This document shows, piece after piece, positions 10,446-19,486 of a stretch of DNA of 64,000 nucleotides; within the stretch, counting starts at the first letter, position 1; every line of letters begins with the position of its first letter. The notes under the pieces are model-generated. The model was not told the origin of the DNA. It worked only from the letters and a program-made list of their open reading frames with translations, and did no database searches. This DNA is from Roseomonas sp. (GTDB taxonomy: Bacteria > Pseudomonadota > Alphaproteobacteria > Acetobacterales > Acetobacteraceae), in contig JADCFQ010000003.1 of assembly GCA_020249435.1 (NCBI GenBank), forward strand, positions 31,836 through 95,835, written 5' to 3'. Made by a program: the position numbers and the translations under genes.

Positions 10446-11804
10446 ATGCGGCAAATGCATCTTGTCGGCTTCATGCAGGCGCAGAACTGCACCAATTACG
10501 CGAGTTCCTGGCGGCATCCGCTCTCACGCACGGATTTTCTGACTGCCGATTTCTATCAGGAAATCGCCCGCATCCTGGAAGCCGGCAAATTCGACCTCGG
10601 TTTTTTTGATGACCGGCTTTCCATGCCGGATCGCTATGGCAATGACCATCACCACACGGTGGAACACGGCATTCGCTGCGTGAAGCTTGATCCCATTGTG
10701 ACGCTGACGATGATGGCCGCAGTCACCTCGCGCCTTGGCCTTGGTTCCACCGCGTCCACCACATACTACGAGCCCTTCCATGTCGCGCGCACCATGCAGA
10801 CGCTTGATCTGATGAGTGCGGGGCGCGCGGCCTGGAATGTGGTGACGTCACTCAATGACGGTGAAGCGGCCAATATGGGCCATGATGAGATGATGGAACA
10901 TGACCGGCGCTATGACCGTGCGGATGAATTCGTCGAAATCGTGCTGGGCCATTGGGATGCCTGGGATGCCGATGCGCTGATTGTGGACAAGGCCACTGGC
11001 CGTTTCGCTGATGGCAATAAGGTGCGGCGGCTGGATTATCGCGGCCAATTCCTGAAATCGCGCGGGCCTTTCACCGTACCGCGCAGCCCGCAGGGTCGGC
11101 CGGTTGTAATCCAAGCCGGCAGCAGCGGGCGCGGCAAGCGCTTTTCCGCGCGCTGGGCAGAGCTTGTCTTTGTCGCCTATCACGATGTCGCTTCCGGCGC
11201 GAAGGAATATGCCGAATTCAAGCACATGATTGCCGATGCCGGGCGCAATCCGGATCATGTGAAGGTGGCGACGCTGATTTCCCCCATCTGCGCCGCAACC
11301 AAGGCCGAGGCCGAAGACAAGGCCGCGCTGATCGCAAGCCTGCCCTTGGAAATTGATGCGCTGTCCTTGCTGTCAGAAGCGCTGAATTTCGATTTCGCCA
11401 CCAAAGGCATGGATGAGCCCTTCAGCGATGAGGAAATGGCCGGCATGCAAGGGCTGCAAGCCATTCGTGATCGGGTGGTGAAAAACACCGGCAAGAAAAA
11501 CCCGACCGTACGGGAATTCATCACCGGCAGTGGCCGAGGCCGCCCCAATATGAATATGGTGGGTGGCCCCAAGGAAATTGCCGATAAGATGGAAGAATGG
11601 TTCACCAAACCCGCTTGCGATGGCTTTGTGGTGGCGGCGACCTATGTGCCGGATGGCTACCGCGATTTCGTGACGCATGTGGTGCCGGAACTCCAGCGCC
11701 GCGGGCTGTTCCGCAAGGAATATGCGGGGGCGACATTGCGGGATCATCTGGGCCTGGCGAAATCGACCATTGGCGATTGGCGGCCCAAGGCAGCGGCGGA
11801 ATAG
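10446..11804 (+). CDS. NtaA/SnaA/DszA-family FMN-dependent monooxygenase
   Basis: Bacterial luciferase-like flavin enzyme (about 452 aa from this start). Family features are the N-terminal HLVGFMQAQNCTNY, FDDRLSMPDR, the GLGSTASTTYYEPFHVAR segment, SAGRAAWNVVTS, and PVVIQAGSSGRGKRFSARWAEL, which together define the nitrilotriacetate/DszA/SnaA group. It would use FMNH2 from a partner reductase to oxygenate an organic N- or S-containing substrate that cannot be deduced here. The ORF can be extended to 10359, but that part translates the REP-like repeat, so I start at 10446. ATG 10455 is also possible. A zinc dehydrogenase follows 82 bp downstream. Confidence 0.87.
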   Translation: MRQMHLVGFMQAQNCTNYASSWRHPLSRTDFLTADFYQEIARILEAGKFDLGFFDDRLSMPDRYGNDHHHTVEHGIRCVKLDPIVTLTMMAAVTSRLGLGSTASTTYYEPFHVARTMQTLDLMSAGRAAWNVVTSLNDGEAANMGHDEMMEHDRRYDRADEFVEIVLGHWDAWDADALIVDKATGRFADGNKVRRLDYRGQFLKSRGPFTVPRSPQGRPVVIQAGSSGRGKRFSARWAELVFVAYHDVASGAKEYAEFKHMIADAGRNPDHVKVATLISPICAATKAEAEDKAALIASLPLEIDALSLLSEALNFDFATKGMDEPFSDEEMAGMQGLQAIRDRVVKNTGKKNPTVREFITGSGRGRPNMNMVGGPKEIADKMEEWFTKPACDGFVVAATYVPDGYRDFVTHVVPELQRRGLFRKEYAGATLRDHLGLAKSTIGDWRPKAAAE

Positions 11805-11886
11805 ACGTTGATTTTTGGCGCTCGGCTGCGCCATCCTGACGCCAAGGCGGGGCATAACCTCGCCAGAACAATAGGAAGGAACCACC

Positions 11887-12969
11887 ATGCGCGCTGCCAT
11901 TTTCCGCCAGGGAAATTTTGTACTCGGCGATTTACCGGACCCGCAGCTTCAGCCGGGCCAGGTGCTGGTGCGGACAAAATCCTGCGGCATTTGCGGTACG
12001 GATTTGCATGCGGCGCGCTTCACCAAGGATTTCGTCTCCCTCGCGAGCCGTACTGGCGGGCGCTGGAATATGGATACGGAACGCGATGTGGTCTTCGGCC
12101 ATGAATTCGTGGGCGAAGTGGTGGCGAATGGTCCAGGCACTGAAGGCAAATTCAAGCCGGGTGATTTGGTCACCTCCATGCCGCTCACCCTCGCCGGCAA
12201 TACAGTAATTGGTCTTGGCTATAATCCAGACATGGCCGGCGGTTTCGCGGAATACATGCCACTTGCGGAACGCATGCTGCTGCCGCTGCCCGCGGGGATG
12301 GAACCCGACCATGCGGCGCTGACCGAACCCATGGCGGTCGGCATTCATGCGGTGGAACATTTCGGGGTGAATAATGCTGAAGTGCCGCTTGTGATTGGCT
12401 GCGGCCCAATTGGGCTTGCGACCATCGCCGCGCTTAAGCTGCATGGCCATGCGCCGATTATCGCGGCGGATTTCTCGGCAGGGCGCCGCGCCCTGGCCCG
12501 GAAAATGGGTGCCGATATCGTGGTGGACCCTGCGGTTGAATCGCCCTACCAGGCGTTGGAACGCGCCATGACGCCGGATGGCTTTGATGCCAGCCGATAC
12601 GCAGCGTTGTTCGGCCTTGGGCCCAAGCGCCGCCCCGCCGTGTTGTTTGAATGCGTCGGCGTCCCTGGCGTGATGACAGCAATCATGGAGGGTGCGCCCA
12701 CTGGCGCACGCATTGTGGTGGTTGGCGTTTGCATGCAGCCCGATGAAATCGAACCCTATTTCGGTATCGTTAAGCAATTATCCTTGCAATTCGTCCTCGC
12801 CTATAATGCGCAGGAATTCGCCGCGACCCTTGGCCATATCGGCGCCGGACGCCTGGATGTGCGGCCCCTGATCACCGGGCGCATTGGCCTGGGCGAAGTA
12901 GGTCAAGCCTTCAAGGACCTCGCCAATCCCGAAACCCATGCCAAGATTTTGGTGGAACCCTGGCGGTGA
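11887..12969 (+). CDS. Zinc-binding medium-chain alcohol dehydrogenase family protein
   Basis: 360-aa MDR dehydrogenase. The catalytic zinc motif is CGICGTDLHAARF and a GHEFVGEV block carries the catalytic His/Glu. The nucleotide-binding motif is VIGCGPIGLATIAALKL, followed by AADFSAGRRALARKMGAD. The structural-zinc cysteine cluster of classical ADHs is not visible between residues 90 and 120, so this is a one-zinc variant. The start has a strong SD (AGGAA, 11875-11880). It probably forms a unit with the upstream flavin monooxygenase; the shared substrate is unknown. Confidence 0.85.
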   Translation: MRAAIFRQGNFVLGDLPDPQLQPGQVLVRTKSCGICGTDLHAARFTKDFVSLASRTGGRWNMDTERDVVFGHEFVGEVVANGPGTEGKFKPGDLVTSMPLTLAGNTVIGLGYNPDMAGGFAEYMPLAERMLLPLPAGMEPDHAALTEPMAVGIHAVEHFGVNNAEVPLVIGCGPIGLATIAALKLHGHAPIIAADFSAGRRALARKMGADIVVDPAVESPYQALERAMTPDGFDASRYAALFGLGPKRRPAVLFECVGVPGVMTAIMEGAPTGARIVVVGVCMQPDEIEPYFGIVKQLSLQFVLAYNAQEFAATLGHIGAGRLDVRPLITGRIGLGEVGQAFKDLANPETHAKILVEPWR

Positions 12970-13021
12970 TCTGCTTCGCCATGTGGCTCTCGCCATCCTG
13001 GTAAGAGGGGCCGCTCATTTA

Positions 13022-13342
13022 CTATTTTTTCCTATTGAAGAAGGGAAAAAGCGTCTTCTCATAATCACGAGTGATCGCCGAGAGGAGGGCGAAACCAAAG
13101 GTCTGGAGCAGATATTTTCTTGCTGTTTCTCGGGCCGTGTCTCCAAGGTCGATGCCCATGCCTATCGCCGTAGAAAGGTAGGCGGCGACCTCAAAAAACC
13201 CCCAAAGGAGAACCGCGACCAATGCTGTCCAACCAAAAGCGGCAGTTACAATCTCCCAGCGGCGTGAACCGTGCGGCCCACCGAAAAGGTTGCCGACAAG
13301 CACTATCATTGCCGGAATAATTTGATCAAAAAGGAAATCCAT
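13022..13342 (-). CDS. Small hypothetical membrane protein
   Basis: 106-aa protein with two hydrophobic stretches: residues about 6-20 (IIPAMIVLVGNLFGG) and about 32-55 (VTAAFGWTALVAVLLWGFFEVAAYL). Its tail is basic and ends in NRKK. No family was recognised. I chose the internal ATG at 13342, which follows a GGGGGC SD-like stretch; the ORF stays open upstream to 13441. The region is clearly more AT-rich than the flanks and the gene lies opposite to both neighbours, divergent from cydD. It may be a recently acquired or fast-evolving gene. Existence is moderately likely. Confidence 0.55.
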   Translation of the reverse strand: MDFLFDQIIPAMIVLVGNLFGGPHGSRRWEIVTAAFGWTALVAVLLWGFFEVAAYLSTAIGMGIDLGDTARETARKYLLQTFGFALLSAITRDYEKTLFPFFNRKK

Positions 13343-13461
13343 GATCGCGCCCCCTGTATCTGATTTACCAATGATAGTCCGAGTCCACACCCTTATTTTT
13401 CCATCGCAATTTGTCATCTTTCGGCTGTATCTGTCAGCCAAACCGGTCTAGTCTGACTGTC

Positions 13462-15141
13462 ATGGCTTCGGAGCATAAACGGGAGGGGGCTGCCGCCGCC
13501 GCGCTGCTGGCGCGGGAAGCAAAGGCACTGAGGGGCCGGCTTTACGGGCCGGTCCTGCTCGGCCTTGCACTTGCCATGGCGAGTGTCGCTCAGGCGCTGC
13601 TGATCGCCCGCCTGCTGGCTGCGCTTTTGGTCGGCACCACAGCCTCCTGGGCGGATTTCATCGGTGCGGGGGCGCTGGCGCTGATCATGGCCGCGCTCGG
13701 CATTGCGCAGGAACGCGCCCAGACCGCCGCCGGGGAAGAAGCCAAAGCCAGTCTCCGCGCCCGCATCTTTGCGCGATTGCTGGCGCAAGGCCCGGCAGAC
13801 CAGCGCCCGGTTGGCGAGAAAAGCGCGCTGGTGGTGGAACGTGTCGAAGCGATGGAAGGTTATTTCGCGCGCTGGATGCCGGCTGCCATCATCGCTGTTG
13901 TCGCGCCGCTATTGATCGCCGGCTGTGCCGCGCTGTTTGATCCCGTGAGCGGCCTTATCCTGCTGGTCGCGGGCCTGATGGTGCCGGTGGCGCAGGCCGC
14001 ATCGGGCATTGGCGCCGCGCAAGCAAGCCGCCGGCAATTCGCGGCCCTGCAACGGCTCTCCGGGCGCTTTCTGGACCGCATGCGCGGCCTGCCCGTGCTG
14101 GTATTGTTCAACCAGCAACGCGCGGAAACCCAAAGGCTGGCCGCAGCCGCCGAAGAATTGCGCCAGCGCACCATGCGCGTGCTGCGGGTTGCCTTCATCT
14201 CCTCAGGTGCGATGGAATTGATCGCGGCAGCGGCACTCGCCTGTCTTGCCATTCGCCATGGCGCGGTGCTGACCGGCGCGCATCCCGATCCGGTCACAGC
14301 GTTTTTCGTTGTGCTGCTGGTGCCGGTGTTTTTCATGCCACTGCGGTCCTTCGCCGCCGCCTATCATGAACAGCTTGGCGCACGTGGTGCGGCAGCGGAT
14401 TTGGCGCCGCTGCTGGAGCAGCCGGAAGAAACCGGGCTGTTGCTGGAAGAAGTGCCGCCCAAACTCACCATCACCTTTCAGGATGTGCGGCTTTCCTATG
14501 ATCCATCACGCCCGCCCGCCTTGGATGGGCTGTCCTTTCGCGTGCTGGCAGGTGAGACGCTGTTGCTGACCGGTGCCTCAGGCGCGGGCAAGACATCGGC
14601 GCTGCGTATCCTGATGGGTTTCGCGCGGCCCGATGCCGGGCGCGTTGCAATCAATGGCCGCGACGCCATGTTGCTGAAACCTTCCGAATTGCGCCGCCTG
14701 TCATCCTATGTCGGGCAGCGCGCGCATTTGTTCCGCGCCACATTGCGGGAGAATATTCGCCTGGCGCGACCTGATGCGGATGATACCGCGGTGCTTGCCG
14801 CCGCAGAAGCCGCGCAGGTGATGGATTTTGCGCGTGATTTGCCGCAGGGGCTGGATACGCTGATTGGCGAGGGCGGCTTCGGGCTTTCCGGCGGCCAGGC
14901 GCAGCGCGTGGCGCTCGCGCGAGCGTTCTTGCGCGACACGCCTTTGGTGCTGTTGGATGAACCCACCGCGCATCTTGATCCGGGCACCGAAGCCTCGGTC
15001 TTGGATGCTTTGCGCCGGCTTTGCGTTGGGCGCACTGCGATCATCGCAACCCATGCCAAGGCCGCGCGTTCCTATTTCGGCCAAAGGCTGGAAATTGCCG
15101 ATGGGCGCGCACAGGGCAGCCGGCTTGCAGGAAATGATTAG
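13462..15141 (+). CDS. cydD: Thiol reductant ABC exporter subunit CydD
   Basis: 559-aa half-transporter with an N-terminal transmembrane domain and a C-terminal ATPase. The ATPase has Walker A TGASGAGKTS, signature LSGGQAQRVALARA and Walker B LVLLDEPTAHLDP. CydDC exports glutathione/cysteine and is needed for assembly of cytochrome bd and periplasmic redox balance. The ATG at 13462 is taken rather than the one at 13411, which would add leader-like residues overlapping the divergent small gene. It is followed by cydC after 3 bp. cydAB are not in the window. Confidence 0.9.
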   Translation: MASEHKREGAAAAALLAREAKALRGRLYGPVLLGLALAMASVAQALLIARLLAALLVGTTASWADFIGAGALALIMAALGIAQERAQTAAGEEAKASLRARIFARLLAQGPADQRPVGEKSALVVERVEAMEGYFARWMPAAIIAVVAPLLIAGCAALFDPVSGLILLVAGLMVPVAQAASGIGAAQASRRQFAALQRLSGRFLDRMRGLPVLVLFNQQRAETQRLAAAAEELRQRTMRVLRVAFISSGAMELIAAAALACLAIRHGAVLTGAHPDPVTAFFVVLLVPVFFMPLRSFAAAYHEQLGARGAAADLAPLLEQPEETGLLLEEVPPKLTITFQDVRLSYDPSRPPALDGLSFRVLAGETLLLTGASGAGKTSALRILMGFARPDAGRVAINGRDAMLLKPSELRRLSSYVGQRAHLFRATLRENIRLARPDADDTAVLAAAEAAQVMDFARDLPQGLDTLIGEGGFGLSGGQAQRVALARAFLRDTPLVLLDEPTAHLDPGTEASVLDALRRLCVGRTAIIATHAKAARSYFGQRLEIADGRAQGSRLAGND

Positions 15142-15144
15142 GCC

Positions 15145-16809
15145 ATGACCGCTGACCTTTTCCGCGTCCTAAGACTTTGGCTGGAACGCTCTAGCTGGTT
15201 GGTGGCAGGGATCATCGTGACGGTGATTTCAGCATTGGCCGGCGTTGCCTTGCTGGCTTTCGCGGGCAAGCTGGTGGCGGCATCCGTAGGCGGGGCGGGA
15301 AGCGCGGCGCTGGCGGCGGCGGGCGTGCTGGCTTTGCTGTGGTTGCGGCCTTTGATTCTTCTCAGGCCCATCATGCGCTATCTGGAACGGCTCGCGACGC
15401 ATGAAGCGACCTTCCGCGCCTTGGCCGATATGCGCGTGTGGTTTTTCGGGCGCCTTGCGCAGCGTTTGCCAACCGGGCTTGGCTTGCGGCGCGCGGGGGA
15501 TTTGCTTGGGCGGCTCGTTTCAGATGTGGAAGCGCTTGATGGGCTTTACTTGCGCGCGCTGGTGCCAGCGGCGGCTTCCATTGCGGTGGTGCTGGCGATT
15601 GCGTTGATTCTGGGCGCGGCGGACCCTTGGCTGGCCGCGCTGGTAGCGCTGCCACTGACGGCGGCGCTCGTGCTGCCCTTGCTGCTGGCGCCCGATGCGG
15701 CGCGCGCGGCCGAGGCAACTTCGCGCGCCCAAGGCGCGCTGCGTGCCGCGACCGTTGATCCGCTGACCGGTATTGAAGACACGCTGGCGGCCAATGGCGA
15801 AAAGCGTGCCTTGGCGCGGATGGCCGAGGAAGATCGGGCGCTTTCCGGCGCGCAGCGCGCCCTGGCACGGCGCGCAGCCTGGGGCGGCGCGGCAGGCGCC
15901 TTGCTCACGCAAATAGCACTTTTGGCTGCGCTGGCTTGGACCATGTTGGCCGGCCAGCCCGGCATGGCGGCGGGCGTTTTGGCGGTGTTCCTGGCGATTG
16001 CAGCGGCCGAGGCTTTGGGGTTGATGCCACGCGCCGGGGCAGCGGTGGCAGCAGCGGCAGCCGGTGCGCGGCGCCTGTTTGAAGCGGCAGATGCGGCGGA
16101 ACCCGTGCCTGATCCGGCTGCGCCAAATGCGGCACCTGCCGGCCATGCTTTGGTGTTGCGGGATATCGTATTTGCATGGGCGCCGGATCGCCCGCTTGTC
16201 TTTGATGGGCTTGATTTTGATGTCCCGGAAGGCGCGCGCATTGCGTTGCTCGGGCCATCGGGCACCGGCAAATCCACGCTTGCGGCGCTACTGCTGAAAT
16301 TCGCCGCGCCTCAGCAGGGAGGCATTACGCTTGGCGGTATTGATATCGCAACCCTGCCCGCTGCCGTGCTGCGCGATCGCATCGCCTGGCTCACGCAAGA
16401 TGCGCGGTTGTTTGATGACAGCATCGCTGGCAATCTGCGCCTTGCCGCGCCGGATGCCGATGATGCCGCGCTGTGGCGCGCGCTGGATCGCGCACGCATT
16501 GGCGATGTGGTGCGCGCCCTGCCCGATGGGCTTGAAACGCAATGTGGCGAGGCGGGTGCGCGGTTTTCCGGTGGTCAGGCGCGGCGCATCGCACTTGCGC
16601 GCGCCTTGCTATCGCCCGCGCCAGTGTTGATTTTGGATGAACCCGCTGCCGGGCTGGATGCCGCCACAGAACGCGCCTTCATGGAAACGCTGGATGAAGC
16701 CACAGCGGGGCGCAGCGTGATCCTGATCCTGCATCGCCTGACCGGCGTTGAACGGCCAAGCCGTATTTTGCGCCTGGTGGGCGGCAAGGCCATTGCGGCG
16801 ACGGGCTGA
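15145..16809 (+). CDS. cydC: Thiol reductant ABC exporter subunit CydC
   Basis: 554-aa partner of CydD. It has a membrane domain (about residues 15-290) with the family-typical RPIMRYLERLATHEATFRAL segment. The ATPase domain carries Walker A GPSGTGKSTL, signature FSGGQARRIALARA and Walker B VLILDEPAAGLD. It is translated just after cydD (3-bp gap) and the two form the heterodimer. The gene ends in a short hairpin at the convergent junction with the deoxyribosyltransferase gene. Confidence 0.9.
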   Translation: MTADLFRVLRLWLERSSWLVAGIIVTVISALAGVALLAFAGKLVAASVGGAGSAALAAAGVLALLWLRPLILLRPIMRYLERLATHEATFRALADMRVWFFGRLAQRLPTGLGLRRAGDLLGRLVSDVEALDGLYLRALVPAAASIAVVLAIALILGAADPWLAALVALPLTAALVLPLLLAPDAARAAEATSRAQGALRAATVDPLTGIEDTLAANGEKRALARMAEEDRALSGAQRALARRAAWGGAAGALLTQIALLAALAWTMLAGQPGMAAGVLAVFLAIAAAEALGLMPRAGAAVAAAAAGARRLFEAADAAEPVPDPAAPNAAPAGHALVLRDIVFAWAPDRPLVFDGLDFDVPEGARIALLGPSGTGKSTLAALLLKFAAPQQGGITLGGIDIATLPAAVLRDRIAWLTQDARLFDDSIAGNLRLAAPDADDAALWRALDRARIGDVVRALPDGLETQCGEAGARFSGGQARRIALARALLSPAPVLILDEPAAGLDAATERAFMETLDEATAGRSVILILHRLTGVERPSRILRLVGGKAIAATG

Positions 16810-16824
16810 AGCGCCTCAGGCGCT
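16810..16824. terminator. Short palindrome at convergent junction
   Basis: AGCGCC and GGCGCT arms around a TCA loop, placed between the stop of cydC and the stop of the minus-strand deoxyribosyltransferase gene, overlapping the latter by two bases. It has no long T-run on either strand, so a bidirectional terminator role is inferred from position only. Confidence 0.35.
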
Positions 16825-17383
16825 ATTTCGTCATCCCCGCCAGATGCGCGACACAACGGGTAAAGCCCGTCAAGTCGCGCCAGCGCGCGGCTTCCGCAAC
16901 AGGGTTCACCACCAAGACACCACCGGCCGCGGCAATGCCACCATCAAGCATGAGGTTATCGGTCAGGCCGAAATCCTCGACCTCCATGCCATCGGCATCT
17001 TCCCAGGCACCATTGGCGCGCCGATGCACCGCGCCACGCAGATGCGTCAGGCTGCGCATGGTGAAACTCCCCGCCGCATTGCTGTAACCCAGCACCGGCC
17101 GGCCCAGGGCGCGCATGAAGCCAAGCTCATACGCCGTGCCGGGATCGGCCGAGGCACCGCGAAAGGGCGTGAGGTTCGCGATCAGCGCATCGCAGCCATG
17201 GATATGCGCCTCATTGCCCAGGTAAATCCGCATCCAATCGGTGTCAGCTTGTGGCGTAACCGGCGCGGGGTCGGTCGGGAAAACGCCACTCATCCCGTAT
17301 TCCGCGCAAATCGCCTTCTTGGCCTCGGCGATGTCGTCACGATCCGCCAGAAACACCTCCGGCCCCGCCAGATATACCCGCAT
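16823..17383 (-). CDS. Nucleoside 2-deoxyribosyltransferase family protein
   Basis: 186-aa enzyme of the class that swaps bases on, or hydrolyses, 2'-deoxynucleosides in salvage or nucleotide sanitising. It shows MRVYLAGPEVF at the N-terminus, CDALIANLTPFRGASADPGT with the Asn/Asp of the active site, and the ELGFMRALGRPVLGY helix. The ORF extends far upstream, but the family begins exactly at the ATG complementary to 17381-17383. The divergent alpha/beta hydrolase starts 45 bp away, so the two share a promoter region. Exact substrate unknown. Confidence 0.85.
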   Translation of the reverse strand: MRVYLAGPEVFLADRDDIAEAKKAICAEYGMSGVFPTDPAPVTPQADTDWMRIYLGNEAHIHGCDALIANLTPFRGASADPGTAYELGFMRALGRPVLGYSNAAGSFTMRSLTHLRGAVHRRANGAWEDADGMEVEDFGLTDNLMLDGGIAAAGGVLVVNPVAEAARWRDLTGFTRCVAHLAGMTK

Positions 17384-17428
17384 CGCCCCGCCTTGCCTGT
17401 CATGGCTTTCCCATGCGCAGATAGGGCC

Positions 17429-18262
17429 ATGGACGCCGAACGGGAATACAATAATCGGGCCCGCGTGCCCGAAAGCGCCGAAATCATCGCGGCTTGGGCG
17501 CGCGATGCCGCGGCCTTCCGCGCGAGCGGTGTGCGGGCCGAGCTTGACCTTGGCTATGGCGCGGGGGAGCGGGAGAAGCTCGACCTGTTTCTGCCCCCGG
17601 ATGACGGGGCCGCGCCGACGGCACTCTTTATCCATGGCGGCTATTGGCAGGCGCTGGACCGGTCCTTTGTCAGCCATTGCGCGCGGGGCTTGGTTGGCCA
17701 AGGCATCGCGGTGGCGGTGCCATCCTATGACCTCTGCCCCGCCATGACTTTGGGCGAAATCGCCGCGCAAATGCGCCGCGCCGCGGCCTTTTTGCATCGG
17801 CGCCGAGGCGGGCGGCTGCTCGCGGCAGGGCATTCCGCCGGCGGGCATTTGGCCGCCCTGCTGCTCGCGACCGATTGGCCCGCCTGGGAACCTGACCTGC
17901 CGGCCGGGATGGTCGGGGCCGCGCTCCCGGTCTCGGGCGTCTTTGAATTGGGGCCGTTGAAGGGCACCAGCATCGCCAAGGCGCTGAACCTGACAGGGCA
18001 GGATATCGCGACACTATCACCCCGCCTGCTGCCGCCGCCGGCTTTTGAGGCTTTGCATGTCGTGGTGGGTGGGGCGGAGAGCGATGAATTCATCCGCCAA
18101 AGCCGCGATTTCGCCACCCATTGGGCCGGCAGTTTTGAAGCGCTGCCCGGCGCCAACCACTTCACCGTGCTGGACCCCTTCACGGACCCGGCCCATCCCT
18201 TGATGATTCATGCGGGCAAAATGGCGCATAGCCTTGCCTTGCGCCCAGGCTTCGCGCAGTAA
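17429..18262 (+). CDS. Alpha/beta hydrolase, kynurenine formamidase/carboxylesterase-like
   Basis: 277-aa hydrolase with the oxyanion motif FIHGGYWQALD, nucleophile elbow GHSAGGHLAAL and a C-terminal His in GANHFTVLDPF. This pattern is common in arylformamidase-like proteins of the esterase/lipase (HGG) group. No signal peptide is seen, so it is cytoplasmic. ATG 17429 is chosen; an in-frame ATG at 17402 would add nine residues. No tryptophan-degradation gene is next to it, so the kynurenine role is only a possibility. Confidence 0.8.
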   Translation: MDAEREYNNRARVPESAEIIAAWARDAAAFRASGVRAELDLGYGAGEREKLDLFLPPDDGAAPTALFIHGGYWQALDRSFVSHCARGLVGQGIAVAVPSYDLCPAMTLGEIAAQMRRAAAFLHRRRGGRLLAAGHSAGGHLAALLLATDWPAWEPDLPAGMVGAALPVSGVFELGPLKGTSIAKALNLTGQDIATLSPRLLPPPAFEALHVVVGGAESDEFIRQSRDFATHWAGSFEALPGANHFTVLDPFTDPAHPLMIHAGKMAHSLALRPGFAQ

Positions 18263-18297
18263 GACAAAAGAGGCATTTCAACCGGGGAGGCTTAACA

Positions 18298-19479
18298 ATG
18301 AGCTCTTTTTCACGTCGTACCGCCATGGGCGGCGCCTTGGGGCTGCTGGCAGCGCCCGCCATTCTACACGCGCAACCCGCCGGCGGGGTGAAGATCGGCC
18401 TGGTTGCCGTGCAAACCGGCCCGCAAGCGGCGCTGGGCACGCAATTGCGCGATGGCTTCCTGATGGGGCTGCGCCATCTGAATGGTCGGCTGGGTGGCCT
18501 GACCGCCGAAACCGTGATGATTGATGATGAATTGCGCCCCGATGTGGCGGTGACCAAGGTGCGCACCGCACTCGAACGCGACCGCTGCGATTTCATCGTC
18601 GGCGTTGTTTTCTCCAATATTCTGCAAGCCATTGTTCGCCCGGTGACGGAAGCCAATACCTTCCTGATCAGCACCAATGCCGGGCCGTCCACCCTTGCCG
18701 GGCGTGGCTGCAGCCCCTTCTTTTTCGCGACATCCTACAACAATGACCAGGTACATGCCGTGATCGGCCAGGTCTGTGAAGACCAGGGCTATCGGCGCGT
18801 CTTTGTGCTGGTGCCGAATTACCAGGCCGGGCGCGATGCGGTGGCTGGCTTCAAATCTCGCTTCAAGGGTGAAGTGGTAGACGAGGTTTATGTGCCGCTC
18901 ACGCAGCTTGATTTCGCCGCCGAGCTCGCGAAGATCGCAGCCGCCAGGCCGGATGCGATTTTCACCTTCATGCCTGGCGGGCTTGGTGTGAATCTGGTGC
19001 GGCAATATCGCCAGGCGGGGCTCGCGCATATTCCCTTCCTGTCCACCTTCACGGTGGATGAGGCGGTGCTGCCCGCGCAGGGGGATGCGGCGGTTGGTTT
19101 CTTTTCGGGATCGAATTGGGCGCCAAATATGGACAATGCGGCCAATCGCCGTTTCGTGAGCGATTTTGAAGCCGCCTTCAATTACGTGCCGGCGAGTTAC
19201 GCCGCGCAAGCCTATGATGGCGCGATGCTGCTCGATTCCGCCATTCGCCGTGCCGGTGGCCGCTTGGCCGACAAGGATGCGCTGCGTGCCGGGCTGCGCG
19301 CGGCGGAGTTCACCTCGGTGCGCGGGAATTTCAAGATTGGCGCGAATCACTTCCCCGTGCAGGATTTCTGGCTGACGCGCGTGGCCAAGCGCCCTGACGG
19401 CAAGTTCCAGACTGAAATCGTGCGCAAGGTGCTTGAGAACAACGTGGACCCCTGGGCCGCCGAATGCCGCATGCGCTAA
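18298..19479 (+). CDS. ABC transporter substrate-binding protein (branched-chain amino acid type)
   Basis: 393-aa periplasmic protein of the Leu/Ile/Val-binding family. It has a Tat-like signal (SSFSRRTAMGG, then a hydrophobic stretch ending in LHAQPAGG) and opens with VKIGLVAVQTGPQAALG, typical of the type I binding fold. The SD GGGGAGG precedes the ATG. It is followed in order by LivH, LivM, LivG and LivF homologues, so it supplies ligand to that importer. Family members also bind aromatic acids or amides, and the ligand cannot be read from sequence. Confidence 0.9.
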   Translation: MSSFSRRTAMGGALGLLAAPAILHAQPAGGVKIGLVAVQTGPQAALGTQLRDGFLMGLRHLNGRLGGLTAETVMIDDELRPDVAVTKVRTALERDRCDFIVGVVFSNILQAIVRPVTEANTFLISTNAGPSTLAGRGCSPFFFATSYNNDQVHAVIGQVCEDQGYRRVFVLVPNYQAGRDAVAGFKSRFKGEVVDEVYVPLTQLDFAAELAKIAAARPDAIFTFMPGGLGVNLVRQYRQAGLAHIPFLSTFTVDEAVLPAQGDAAVGFFSGSNWAPNMDNAANRRFVSDFEAAFNYVPASYAAQAYDGAMLLDSAIRRAGGRLADKDALRAGLRAAEFTSVRGNFKIGANHFPVQDFWLTRVAKRPDGKFQTEIVRKVLENNVDPWAAECRMR

Positions 19480-19486
19480 TTAACGC

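Noticed and set aside
16748..17428. Extended N-terminus of the alpha/beta hydrolase frame
   Set aside because: It is antisense to the deoxyribosyltransferase gene and has no homology to hydrolases.
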